This document shows, one piece after another, positions 10,544-21,562 of a DNA stretch of 64,000 nucleotides. The DNA comes from Ariolimax columbianus (lineage: Eukaryota; Mollusca; Gastropoda; Stylommatophora; Arionidae): assembly GCA_036924085.1 (NCBI GenBank), contig JAVGWX010000012.1:30292479-30356478 (forward strand). Reading direction: 5' to 3'. Each line of letters opens with the position of its first letter. Within the stretch, counting starts at the first letter, position 1. A program made the position numbers and the translations under genes. The notes under the pieces are model-generated. The model worked only from the letters and a program-made list of their open reading frames with translations, was not told the DNA's origin and searched no databases.

Positions 10544-10707
10544 CAGGGGATAGCGCGAACGCAGTCCCCACTACGCAAAAATTACGCACTCGAGTCGTCC
10601 ACATTTGGGGCGATCGCAGGGGTCAAACCAACCGAGGTGCAATGGAAGGTCCTCACCCTGGGAGCACTGCCTTATTGATCACAGTAGCCCCCGAGCCAGG
10701 TAAGTAT
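10544..10707 (-). ncRNA. U1: U1 spliceosomal snRNA (right-arm copy)
   Basis: Exact inverted counterpart of the U1 gene at 4327-4490, with no difference seen over 164 nt: the same 5' AUACUUACCUG, U1A loop AUUGCAC, Sm site and 3' stem-loop 4. More than 250 bp on each side are also duplicated, so both copies share their promoter region and should be equally competent. The two genes face each other across about 6 kb, which could favour gene conversion or palindrome-mediated rearrangement. Confidence 0.95.
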
Positions 10708-11424
10708 GATTGATCAAGTATGTGATGTCAACAGTCTTGCTAACTATTGCAAAAACGGTATAGTGTTATGTTAATAGAGTTCTAACGTTTTCGCTTGACG
10801 TTTTGCAATTTGTTGGCATACTAATTGTTTTTCCACTGCACTTTAACATATATAACGTACTTATTATATTTATTACCCAGTATCTTGTTTCTTTATAATG
10901 ATTCGCGGTTTATAATTTGATCTTTATATTGCCGAGTTTGTTATCCACCTTGTCATGTTAAGCGAAAGAGTTTTCCCCCCTTTCATTTTACAACTATTTC
11001 AAATTGTCTCCCTTTACCACCTCAGACTCGATTGCTGAAACTTAAATGCAGCCGACAGTCTTTCACAAACATTTCTCATTGCTATCGTTGTATCTACTCT
11101 GTTGGAAAATAAATTCAATCTTCAATCAACGGTAGTTATTTATTCATAAATTACTTGCACATTCATTCAGGAAATATTACTTGATATTTAAGGAGCCCGA
11201 ACTAACTAGAATTTCATAACAAGTGATATTTTTAGTTCAATTAATGAACTACTTTTTCTAGCAGACAAACATTATTAAGTTAAATGTTTATACTACTGTC
11301 AGTATTTCCTGAGACACATGCTATGAAAGTCGTTGAGGGATGCCCGAACATTAATCCTTCCTGGACCAACAACAAAATAAATCATTTGTCATGTTCTGGC
11401 ATTGTTAGGTACATTCGACAACTA

Positions 11425-12056
11425 TAGGGTGTCCAACTGGTTACCGGCCCCTGGTTTACCCTTCTAACATTTAAACCAATGAACGTCATTTAATAATATT
11501 TGACAAGGATATACTTTGGTGTGTGAAAAGCATTGTGCGCTCATAGAAAACTTTGAAAGTTGTCGAAATTAGCGTAAGGCATGTCTTAATACACTTTTTA
11601 TTTTTTTCAATTTTTTGTGTTTGCCTCACTAGTTTCTGCTGGCGGAGGCGCGCCTATTCCACTCCAGACCGTAGTCAACTGGTCGATATTAATACGCATA
11701 AACCAGTACTTGGATGTATGTGTGCGTCTGTATGTACCTATGTTAGGTTTGTGCGCTCTCAGAAGCCACCCAAACCAAAGTGAAATGGAAGGGTCTAGCC
11801 CTGAGGGCGCGTGGGAAAGTTGTGCAAGAGTGTGATTGTAGGACAGTGTCAAATGAAACAGAGTGAGGTCACTTCTCCGTTTTACAGAAGATATTCACCA
11901 AAACATCAGAAGTCACAGACTTCGTCACTCGTGTACTTACGTCATCTTGCCTCTCACACAATAAAGACATGTCTGTGTAAAATATTATTGAATTACGTTC
12001 GTTGCTTTAATATTATATGCGAAAATCCAGGGGCCGGTCGCGAGTGGGACACCCTG
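11425..12056. mobile_element. Tc1/mariner-type MITE (right arm)
   Basis: Mirror of 2978-3609, with TA at 12057-12058 on the outer side. It contains the mirrored family B repeat at about 11609-11875. Confidence 0.8.
11609..11875 (-). repeat. Dispersed repeat family B, copy 1 mirror
   Basis: Inverted counterpart of 3160-3425 inside the MITE. Confidence 0.85.
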
Positions 12057-12314
12057 TATTACTGTATTACTCAAGAATGAGCTCCTCCCTTTCCTTCTTT
12101 ACTTAGGAAAAAACAATGATACCCCCCCCTTAATATTTTGCGCATTTTAAAATATTGCGCCTGTTATAGATAATTTTCCTTACAATTATATTTAAGTTTA
12201 TGCTGTGCTTGGTGAAACCATTCTGAAAAATTACAATCAGTTTTTAGATCCTGGGAATTAAAAAGACACACCAACCACCATACCCTACTCCAACTTAAAG
12301 CTTTGGCTCAGGAG

Positions 12315-12770
12315 ATGATTGAAGAAAAATGTAATATATAAATATATATATGTTGGACGGGGTAAGGCTTTCCGGACGGGGAAAATCTCAAATTTAAGAG
12401 CAGAATCCATGGCAATTCTCCAGACACTGAGAATCCTTACCTTGCCCAATGAACAAGCACCAGCTAAGATAGTTCCCTGTACTCATTGCAGATCCGTACT
12501 TAAATCCCTATACAACATAGAAATGAACACAAGCCACAGGGAAAAAAATAACTGAGCTAAACATTATCCAAAGGACCTAGACAGTTGTCCTCCAGTTGTC
12601 CACTGTGGCATTGCAGGAAACAAGACAGCCGATGCTGCCTTCACAACTAGTAGTAAAGTTCAGTAACTCCTCCATACCGTGCCATGACCAAAACTATCAT
12701 TCACATCCATTACAACAACCAATGGAAGAACGATGTTGGTGTAATGGATGGGTCTGACCCAATTTAACAA
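12315..12770 (+). pseudogene. Jockey/R1-type RNase H relic (right arm)
   Basis: Mirror of 2260-2720. The same SNLRAESMAI and HCGIAGNKTADAA pieces and the same stop are present, so the decay predates the duplication. Confidence 0.7.
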
Positions 12771-12845
12771 ACGGATTTTTATGAGGTAGATCTGTTTAGT
12801 TTGTTTATTTAGATGTAATAAATACGTTTATAGTAGAAACTAACA

Positions 12846-13995
12846 GATGTCGATTTGAAGGATATTAGAGAAAATATTGCTCAGGATAGACGAACAAGGT
12901 CAACAATGGCACGTGGCTGAACATTTCTGATGGGGGGTGGGGGTGGAGGAGGGGGGGGGGGGGTCACTTTCCGTCCTCTGTGGTAATTTCAAAAATTGAC
13001 TGCAGACATGGCGCACCCAGAATATGTGAGTCTAAATGTCTGTGCTGCTTTTCAACATTTATATCTTCATGTTCTTGTATCTCAAAAACTAACACACACA
13101 CACAATATAAACAATAACACCAACAAATTATGTATAAATTTATATCTCTATACACAACAAAATCATATCTTTAAACCAACACCTTCAAATGGTTATATGC
13201 TCTCAAAGTCAACAATCATAGTAAAATGTGACGTGCTAACAAATAATGCGACTGAAAAGGAAATTACGTCAATTTGTAATGTGGGGTGGTAAAGATGGAC
13301 AAGCTACATCATCCCAATTCAGGCAAGCAATCACATTTACAATCTATCTCATCATCAAAGCATGTCAATAACATAATTACATAGTCCAGTCTTTTAAAAA
13401 GCCAGCAGGAGACAATAAAAGTGGCAAGAAATGAGACGAAACATCATATTACACTCCAGCAAACAATCTCGTGTGCAAATAACTCAAACTCATCATACGG
13501 GAATAACTTGTCACACTTTGTTGAATGTCTAAGCATCAGAAATGTTCAGCCACATGCCATTGTTGACCTTGTTAGTCTATCCTGAGCAATGTTTTCTCTT
13601 CTTCTTCTTCTTCTTCGTTCGTTCTCAATCTCCCACTACCAAACCCTGAAAGGGCTTAAGTAGTAGAATGTAGTCCAGAGAACGGAATGCGTTGTGTTGT
13701 AGTTTACAGCTTGGCTGCGATATTTGCACCTTTCGGTCCAACACATCCGACTTCAGCAAGCATTTTTTTAGTACCGGGTTAGCATTCCCTCTTCGATCCC
13801 TTCTCCTTAACCAGTCTGCCCTGCTGCAGCCTGTTATCCAGGATCACCGCCTGGAGTTGTAGAAGGGTCTTGGCAGCTATAGTTCGCTGGCCCTGACGTT
13901 AGCAGTCAGCTATGGGTCGCTGACCACTGCAGCTCATGCGCTGCTCAGCATCTTGATCCCAATGTTTTCTCTAATATCCTTCAAATTGTTAGTGC
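12846..13995. mobile_element. Foldback-like DNA element (right arm)
   Basis: Mirror of 1038-2188, with inverted ends of about 80 bp, one of them split by the SINE at 13598-13959. A poly-G tract lies near 12933-12963. Confidence 0.6.
13598..13959 (-). mobile_element. (GAA)n-tailed SINE-like element, long form (right arm)
   Basis: Mirror of 1065-1435, with its duplication CAATGTTTTCT at 13587-13597 and 13960-13970. The tail has fewer GAA units than in the left arm, consistent with microsatellite drift after duplication. Confidence 0.8.
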
Positions 13996-14278
13996 CAAAA
14001 ACGGATTTTACTGAATACAAAACCACACCAAAGACACAGAAGACGATCATGAGAACAAGCGTGTAGATAGCGTGTAGTGAAGGCCCACGCCCATTTACCA
14101 GGCGTACCTGAACCTGGTCTTATCAAAGATTCAATGGGTGTAAGTTATACCTGTAGATCCTTTTTCGCGGTAAGAAGTATGAACTATCGTTGATTACTCT
14201 CAAGAAAATTCAGACATTCCGTCCGAAGAAAACTCTAAAGAAAATGTGGACTGTGTACTGTTAAACAGATAACAAAGA

Positions 14279-14530
14279 AATATTGGTTTGGACAATGTTG
14301 GTTAAAGTTTGGTTTGGACAATGTTGGTTAAATATTGGTTTGGACAATGTCGGTTAAAATTTGGCTTGGAATATATTGGTTAAATATTTTTTTGGACAAT
14401 GTTGGTTAAATATTGGTTTGAACAATGTTGGTTAAATATTGGTTTGGACAATGTTGGTTAAATATTGGTTTGGACAATGTTGGTTAAATATTGGTTTGGA
14501 CAATGTTGGTTAACTATTGGTTTGGACAAT
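14279..14530. repeat. 26-bp tandem repeat, right arm
   Basis: Mirror of 520-752, with roughly one more unit. Confidence 0.9.
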
Positions 14531-14673
14531 GTTGTTTCCACTAGAAGTCCTCGTGGAATTAACAGACGGTAAAGAACTGATACAGCACACACATTTTGAA
14601 GCGACAGAAAACCAGAGAATATTCAGGAATGGAAGGTCCAGATCAAGAGACATCAATAATAATGCTTGTGGCG

Positions 14674-14830
14674 CCGCCGAAAGCGGATGTGTCGGATCGA
14701 AAGGTGCAAATATCGCAGCCAAGCTGTAAACTAGCGACACAACGTATTCCGTTCTCCGGACTACATCCTGTTATTTGCCCTGTTCTTGCTTGGTAGTGGG
14801 AGATTGAGAACTAACGCAGAAGAAGAAGAC
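14674..14830 (+). mobile_element. (GAA)n-tailed SINE-like element, short form
   Basis: Begins at the conserved core (gccgaaagcggatgtgtcgg) and runs to a GAAGAAGAAGA tail, about 155 bp, lacking the roughly 200-bp head of the long form. The same start is seen at 43724, 51685 (inverted) and 57748. Confidence 0.7.
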
Positions 14831-15675
14831 GAAGATTTTGGTTTTAGAAACTTCAGCGCATACTTGGGAAAATCTCCATCTAAACGAGATTGCTTCCAGG
14901 ACCAAGGTCTACTGTCCCTGGCTGCCTGTGCCATATCTAGAATGAATGACCAAATACCATATTGCAGAAGAAGAAAAACGCCGTCTGACGAAAGAGAAAG
15001 TGTATTAGACAACCGAATAAGCAAAAATTGTTTTGACATCCAGCATTCACAAATAGTTTTAAATGATTCGGAATTTAATCCTGCAGACAATTGAAAATGA
15101 AAATAGTTAATCGAAACAGTCAAATGTCACACAACACTGCCATGCCTACTTGTTTAGAGCTGAAACTTTGCAACTTATACAATATTATTGACTTCTGACG
15201 CGAGTGAAGATGAACTGAGTGAAGCAACAGATGAAAAGGAATCTGAGTAGGAAAGTACTCATTGTGATTCTGATCAAGTATTAGATGGCACAGACTTAAA
15301 AACATTTCCTCTATAAACAGTTATTTTCTATTTTGTCTTTCTGAAATAAAACGAAAAGATTAGACCTAGACCATGTGTTTGCTTTATGGGGTGGGAAAGA
15401 AAGTGTACCAGTCAGTTGTCATTATATCAAACAATGTATGCAGGAAATATACGTAAATATATATAAGTAAATTATGTTGATCGTCATACTTGCTTTGTCC
15501 TATCTTGCATGGGTGCAGGTCTTCTGAATTTCAAACCTGTTGTGGCTTGGTGTATGTATCATCGTCAGTGCAGACAATTAATCTAAAACAAATTAATAAA
15601 ACTACAGAAAAATCAACATGTAGTGAACAAAGGGCATGTATGAATAGAGCAGCTGCAGCGGAGTACAGGTTGGAG
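14831..15675. other. No recognised gene
   Basis: A 102-codon plus-strand ORF (14786-15094) overlaps the SINE tail and continues into unique DNA. Its product resembles nothing I recognise and has no supporting splice or promoter context. The rest is AT-rich, with no clear feature. Confidence 0.35.
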
Positions 15676-15985
15676 ATTCACCCTGGGGGCCACTCTTTCC
15701 CTTCTCTCGCTCTTCTCACCTCACTCTGTTTCATTTGACTCTGTCCTACAGTCACACCCTTGCACAACTTTCACACACGCCCTCATGGTGAGGCCCTTTC
15801 ATAGCACTTTGGTTGGGCTAGCTTCTGAGGGCGCACAAACCTAGCATAAGTACATACAGACGCACACATTCATCCAAGCACTGGTTTATGCGTCCTGATA
15901 TCGCCCAATGGATAACGGTCTGGGGTGGAAAATGGCGCGCCTCCGCCAGTAGAAACTAGTGAGGCAAACATCTAAGCAAAAAAAC
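15676..15985 (+). repeat. Dispersed repeat family B, copy 3
   Basis: An independent copy outside the palindrome, most like 4978-5262. It runs from caccctgggggccactctt to gaggcaaacatctaagcaa, then an A-rich stretch (aaaaaacaacaaaaaaaag) that may be a retroposon-type tail. Confidence 0.85.
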
Positions 15986-16880
15986 AACAAAAAAAAGTAC
16001 AGGTTGGCAGAATATAATGAAGACATTATGGGTGACATCGATTGTTCTTGTGATGGATCACATGTGACTAGTTGGCAAACCTCTAATAATGGTGCATTAA
16101 CTGACACAGACTAAAACTCCTGAGATCTCATAGTCGTAAGGCATAAACGACCTTAGTGTGGGGCGTATTTTACAGGTGTGAGGCGCTAAGCCGAACTTAT
16201 AAACAGTTACAAAAATGTAGAATTAAATCCTATTTAATTTAATAACAGGAACACGCTGATACCAAAACAAAGTACAGTTAACAGGGACAAGACCACGAAG
16301 CCCAAGCTGTTTGCCAATCACAGTCTAGACTCATGGAATTTGGGGCTGAGAAGTTGATGCAGAAAACAGATCATTATTTGTAACGTACTGTAATTCCACG
16401 GAGCGTTACAATGCCAAGCGGCTATCAAATCTCATGCGGAAGAACTCAAAAGAACAAAAACAATTTAAGACCGTGTAAACTTGTAATAGTGTAAACAACA
16501 TTTCGTTGTTGATTGATGCCGATTTTCCTCCGTATCCTCAGTCTGTGCTTATTTCGCTTAAATTCACCGACGAATGCATGTTTTGTTTGCTATTTTCGTT
16601 ATTTGGAAGCGAAAAGTCGATTTGAAAATCATTTGTAATTTAAGTTGAAGTTTTGAGAATACGACGCAATGGGAGACAATCATTACATGACTACGACAAT
16701 ATTCCCAAGATGTCATCTAACACACTGGCACTGTCACAGCAAGAATCTGAGTTGTATTACAATCTTGTTGTTACTTTATACATATTTCGTGTTATAACAA
16801 TTTTGTAAAAGGATATACAAAGCCCTTGTTGATTGTTGACTTCATCACTGCGAATTTTGAAGATCATGATATAGATTAAA
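15986..16880. other. Intergenic DNA upstream of hsp20
   Basis: No gene, RNA or repeat is recognised. It probably includes distal regulatory DNA of the heat-shock gene, but no motif supports a specific site. Confidence 0.4.
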
Positions 16881-16889
16881 CTTGATTCG

Positions 16890-17013
16890 GCTAGAATGTT
16901 CCAAACCGCCGAGATTATTCCAGTCTCCCGTGTTATTTACATTCTGAAAACGCACAAGATCCGCTCTAGAAAGCTCCATGTCAATCGTGAATTGGTATGC
17001 CTCCAGTATAAAA
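16890..17013 (+). promoter_or_regulatory. Heat-shock-type promoter of hsp20: HSEs and TATA box
   Basis: A perfect heat-shock element core, aGAAtgTTCc, lies at 16893-16902. Near matches follow at 16941-16950 (aTTCtgAAAa) and 16964-16977 (ctctaGAAagctcc). A TATA box, TATAAAA, lies at 17007-17013, about 195 bp before the hsp20 ATG, which would put the transcription start near 17040. The clustering and spacing fit binding by trimeric HSF. Function is inferred from motifs only. Confidence 0.65.
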
Positions 17014-17207
17014 TGTTTGCAGCAACAAGAGGGGAATTAGAAGACAATAAGCTGAAGATTCTTGTCAGTAGAAGCGAACCAACTTGATTCTAAGCGTTGC
17101 AGACTGAGGAGTCACTGTGGTAAAAGTGTTTCTGAGTCATAAAGTTTTGATAAAGTTAAAGCACTTGGATCTTCACTTAACCTTTGTTCTTATCAAACAT
17201 CAGCACA

Positions 17208-20200
17208 ATGTTTTCAATCAGCCCACGACTTAGCAATGAGTGCAATCTTCTGCAGCTTGCAGATGAGTTGACTAAGCCATTTATTGATCCACGAGAACTG
17301 ATTGTGCTGAGAAATTTGCCTTCTTTGGCTGCTATGAGGGAGTCAGAGGTAAGCTGGCTATTCTAACATTTATATATATATATATATATATAGTTATATA
17401 TAATATATATATATATAATATATATATTTAAGTTAAAGCAGTATTTCCCAAAACAATTGTTGGTCATAAAATATTTTATTGTGGTATTGATGTATATTTT
17501 ACTGTTAAGTACTAGTGTTGAGATTATAACTTTAATCCCCTTTCTTCATCTACCTATTCTGTGGTTAGTTAGTTTCTTTCCACTTGGGCCGTTGAATGTC
17601 GGGTGGGAGCTTAAGTCGTCTATCCTGCGCCAGGTGCATTGTGTCGGTCAATGTGAGCCCTTGTCGCTGCACAATCATTCTTATCATCTATCCACCTGAC
17701 TTGTGGTTCCACCTTGCCCTGTAGCCAGATCTACCAGCGTTGTAAGCCATCAGTGGAAGTTGATGTGGGTGCATTCTCATGAGATTACCAAATCAACTTA
17801 TTTTCTGCCTGGAAATGTATTCGACACCAGACGTAGTGCCGACCATACTTCGAATGTCGTCATTCCGCATTCTGTCTCTCCTGGTAACACCGATGACGTT
17901 CCTCAAACACTTCATTTCACAAGTCAATTCTGCTCTCACACGCCCTGGACAGAGGCCATGTTTGGCACTGGTAGCAGAGAGTCAGCATAAATATCTGTTT
18001 AGCAGCTGTTGCTTTGTTGCCTAATAAGTAATGCTCGGGTGTCTAAGCAATGCACAGTTAAAATCACAGCAGATGCTTTGACACCTAGTCTCAATTTCCC
18101 TGTCGATCCTACTGTCTGACGAAAAAATACTGCCCACATACTAGAACTCATGGATCTGTTGAGTAATATCATTTAGACTTATCTTGAGTGGCCCAGGTGT
18201 TCTACTGATCATCATAGTTTGTTCTCACTAATTTGCATATTGTATTTAGCACAGGTAGTCGCAAGCACATTCATGTGGTTTTGCAGTTTTTCGTCGTACA
18301 ACAAGCACTGATCTGCAAAGAGTAATTTGTGTATTGAGTTATGTTCTGCTTCAGATGTCTTAATTTGACTAGTCTGATGCAATTTTGTCATGTAAATGTT
18401 AAACAACAGAGGAGAAAGCACACACCCTTGTCTCATGCCAGTAGTGATTTCAAAACCATCTGTGACACCAGTTTTATGACATTTGTACTCGAACAATACA
18501 GTGCTCTGGCATTATCAAGATGCTGCCCCTGTACAACATAATCTTCCAAAGTTGAATCCTGTCTACCCTATGGAATACTTTTTCCAGTTCAATGAAAGCA
18601 ACACAGATTTTTGTTATATTCTGTGGTATTATAATTATATCTTGACTAGGCTCATTCAAACATCTTCTACCATGGGGTGTAACGGTCTTCGTTTACTTTG
18701 CTATAGTTTCTTCATGAGATAACTAACTAGCTCAAAAACAACTCCATTGTTGTATCCTATGATGTGCTTGACAGGTAACATTGTTACTATTCTTTGCATT
18801 TTTTGGGCCCTGTAATGGAATTAAAATTGTATGACTAAATGCAAATGTGTGAAAAGAACTGGACATGTATCAATAGCACTTTATGTCCTTCTTTTTTTCA
18901 GGTTAATAATACGGATAAAGAATTCCGCATCCGTCTTGATCTGCAACATTTCAAGCCAGAGGAAGTGAAAATCACATCGGACAACAAGCGAGTGACAATC
19001 TCAGCCAAACATGAAGAGAAAGAGGACAAACATGGTTATGTGTCGAGGGAAATAACTCGTATTTACACATTGCCAGAGGTAAGTACGAATGTGTGGTTCA
19101 TGTAACAGTCTTACTATTCTTTGTTCCCATTTCGGGCCCCAGTAATACGCAGGTGTTTTATCTGTTCATTCCTTTGCATACCCATAAACCTTTAATATTA
19201 ATAACTAGACTAGTTTTGTAAAGAATAACAATCATGGTTCTTCTTCCTTGGCGTTCGTCCACAACTACCATTGTGTGGTAGTTCACGGCGGAGCTGGGAT
19301 ATCTGCGCCTTGCGGTCCCAACACATCTGATTTCAGCACAACATTTTGGGGGCCAGGTTTGCTTTCCCTCTTTGATCTCTTAGCCAGACTATGCTAGTGC
19401 AGCCTGTTTTCAGGGCCGTCACTGGGAGCTGGAATAAAGCCTTGGCCAGCTGTGGTTCGCTGACCCTGATACAAGCAGGCAGCTGTGATTGGTAGTTGTG
19501 GTCAGCTCTGTGCTGCTTCTTGTTACTCATGAACCTCTCAGAGAGGGGCCGCGCCAGGCTCATGGACTCCAAATAGGACATCCCCCCCTCCCCCCTGCCT
19601 CTTTCCTGACAAGGGGCAACTGTCAGGGCGACCGTACAACTACCCCATCAAACCAACCATTTATAAACATAGTATCAAACATTTTCCTACTGCCTTGCAG
19701 ATTTGGCTGTCAGGTTGGTTGGGAACAACCAAAGGCTAGGGAAGCGAGCCTGAAGAAAGTTTGCTGAAAACGGAAGTGTAGGACCAAAGGGTGCGAATGA
19801 AACAGCTCGCTGGTGCAAACCACGACACTACGTATCTCATCCAAGAATTATCATGGACCCGGACTACATAGAGAGATGCCATAAGGTACCCACACAGAAA
19901 TCTTTCTTCCACCATGGACACACCGATACATCTGCCACTCAACCCCTGCAGATGTTGCAATGGAATGCTGAAGGTATTAACAACAACAACAAAAGCGTTG
20001 TCCAGAAGACTATTTGAGGAAGAAATAAATACACAATGCCTTTATCCAGGAAACACACCTTAATCCAAACCACAGATTTTTTATAAGAGGATATGAAACC
20101 CATAGACTGGGGGGGGGGGGGGGGGGGGGGGCGCTTATGCTCTCCAAAATATCAATCCCATCAAAATTATCTCAGTGGAAACAAACAGAAGCCAAAACAA

Positions 20201-21436
20201 AAGGGGTGGACATAACCTTACAGAATCAGTTAGAATTTATAACACATACTGCCCGCCAACAAAAATCTGGCCCTAGAAGCCATGAATATTATGGACCAGG
20301 CACCATAGTGGTAGGAGACTTTAACAGCTGATGTTCTAATCCAAAATTATGCAGAAACTAGTAGAAATAAAATCCCAGCAGACATGAGAAGGTATATAAA
20401 CCATATGGAGCACTCAATACGAGTGCCTGAGGAACATCTGATAGTAAATATCACCAAGACAGAACTGGGGCCAGCCGTTAAGTAAACTCAAGAAAAGTCC
20501 CAGGAAAGGATGGCATGTCTAATGAAATGCTCTCTAACATGGGAAAAGTAGCAAAGAACAAACTGCTACTCATCTTTAACATACTAGAAACAAAGAAATG
20601 CTTAAATTTGGGCACCAGAATAATCTGGGAAAGTAAATGCAACTGGCATGATGTTGACCACATCACCCTTTGTGTGCCGTTGGTCAAGAAAAATATATAA
20701 CACCATATTCCCCATATGGCACACAGGTGTGAAATCGATCTTTTACATTTTATAGTTTCTGCAGGATAGGGTACCAGTCTTATAACCAAACATCTTTAGT
20801 CATCTTTTGAGACATGTGCTACATGAATACATGGCGGATTCAGTCAATTGTCTAGTATAATTTTTTTTTATTTTTCACATTTCTTTGGAAGATGCATTTC
20901 TTTTACTCAAATATAAATGAATCTAAGCTGAAGAGGTACTGTTTATTCATTCATTTTTTTTTGTGTATTTAGATTACCAAAAAAATGTTAATAAATGTCT
21001 ATATATGTGTGTGTATTGACAAGTGAAACATGGAGCCACCACTGCAGTATGCCTCTTTATAGGAAGCCTGTGTTTCAGCATTTGCAGCAGTAGTTTCATA
21101 GGAATTGTATTAAATATGAGGTTGCTCGCTCCATGCAAACACTCTTTAGTAGCTCTTAGAGCTGCTAGGAAGGCGACAGTGGTTCTTTTTTCTTATCAAT
21201 ACGGCTACCATTCCACCTTACATTAATCAGATGCCCAGTGAAGCATGGTATGATTGAAAGTTTTAATATTTGTTTCTTAGATGAGTGAAATTCAATGTAC
21301 ATTTCCTTTTCAGGATGTTGATCCCAGGTCTGTCACATCAACGATGAACTTGCAGGGAGTACTCAGCATCAAGGCCACCAAACAGACGCTGGAAGCACCC
21401 AAAGACACTGTAATACCAGTCGAATACAGCACATGA
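17208..21436 (+). CDS. Small heat-shock protein, alpha-crystallin/HSP20 family (3 exons)
   Basis: ATP-independent chaperone that holds unfolding proteins, mainly in the cytosol. Exons are 17208-17348, 18902-19078 and 21314-21436; both junctions are phase 0 with donors gtaagc and gtaagt and acceptors ending tttttttcag and ttttcag. The product is 146 aa with no internal stop. Residues 1-47 (from MFSISPRLS) form the variable N-terminal arm. The alpha-crystallin domain spans about 50-136: FRIRLDLQHFKPEEVKI, then VTISAKHEEKEDKHGYVSR, ITRIYTLPEDVDP, and NLQGVLSIKA, the hallmark GVL motif. The tail holds VIPV, an IxI/V motif used in oligomer assembly. The ATG at 17208 follows cagcaca and is preferred over an upstream in-frame TTG. 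At 146 aa it is somewhat short for an animal sHSP, because of its brief N-arm. Introns 1 and 2 hold retroelement relics. The gene looks intact; expression is inferred from promoter motifs. Confidence 0.9.
17366..17435. repeat. (TA)n microsatellite in hsp20 intron 1
   Basis: Imperfect TA repeats begin about 20 bp after the exon 1 donor. Confidence 0.9.
17580..18690 (-). pseudogene. RTE-like reverse transcriptase relic in hsp20 intron 1
   Basis: Minus-strand translation gives CVAFIELEKVFHRVDRIQLW (motif A region), then ITTGMRQGCVLSPLLFNIYM (motif B) and LLFADQCLLYDEKLQNHM, where the catalytic FADD reads FADQ. The C-terminal region continues leftward to about 17580 and is paralogous at DNA level to 33950-34930 (shared gccctgtagccagatctacc, and gctgttgctttgttg). 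Frameshifts and the lost Asp make it dead. It is antisense to hsp20. Confidence 0.8.
19232..19570 (-). mobile_element. (GAA)n SINE-like element, diverged long copy in hsp20 intron 2
   Basis: An inverted, diverged copy: the tail is seen as ttcttcttcc, the core as cttgcggtcccaacacatct, and the head region as ccagctgtggttcgctgacc. It lies head-to-head with a plus-strand copy of the core at 19755. Confidence 0.65.
19755..20700 (+). pseudogene. Jockey-like LINE relic: leader, endonuclease and RT fragment
   Basis: The leader (19755-19860) resembles the SINE-like core (tgctgaaaacggaagtgtag, accaaagggtgcgaat). Then come endonuclease pieces: LQWNAEGINNNNKS near 19955, a frameshifted GRNKYTMPLSRKHT-type segment, and VDITLQNQLEFITHT ending at TIVVGDFNS (20300-20331), the conserved GDFN of LINE endonucleases. 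After an internal deletion the sequence rejoins in RT at KKSPGKDGMSNEMLSNMGK (about 20490), close to KSPGKDGITNEMLMGLG of the element at 24473. A poly-G run of about 25-30 bases near 20110-20133 interrupts the endonuclease. It lies in hsp20 intron 2. Confidence 0.8.
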
Positions 21437-21562
21437 ATTCATGTCCAGTGAGGCACCACCAAGTACGTCAGTGTTTGCCTCCATGCTGCATCGAAGACAG
21501 CACATGAATTCATGTCCAGTGAGGCACCACCAAGTACGTTAGTGTTTGCCTCCATGCTGCAC
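21421..21562 (+). repeat. 71-bp tandem duplication across the hsp20 stop codon
   Basis: 21421-21491 is repeated at 21492-21562 with about five differences. The unit starts in the last codons (cgaatacagcacatga) and runs into the 3' UTR, so a second copy of the final codons and stop lies in the UTR. The reading frame is unaffected because the first stop is used. Confidence 0.92.

Larger units (their letters stand above)
8831..14612 (-). repeat. Right arm of large inverted duplication
   Basis: Reverse complement of 439-6203. Visible differences include one-base changes near 9190 and 11153 and a shorter (GAA)n tail in the mirrored SINE. The outer end is near 14603-14612. All annotated contents of the left arm recur here in opposite orientation. 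Confidence 0.93.

Noticed and set aside
439..14612. A single giant transposon bounded by 5.8-kb TIRs
   Set aside because: No target-site duplication at the outer edges, no transposase in the spacer, and the arms hold unrelated older elements; segmental inverted duplication fits better.
14786..15094. 102-codon ORF as a real gene
   Set aside because: It starts in a SINE tail, has no recognisable domain and no promoter or splice support.
16896..17087. 63-codon ORF upstream of hsp20
   Set aside because: It overlaps the heat-shock elements and TATA box and has no similarity; the hsp20 start at 17208 explains the locus.
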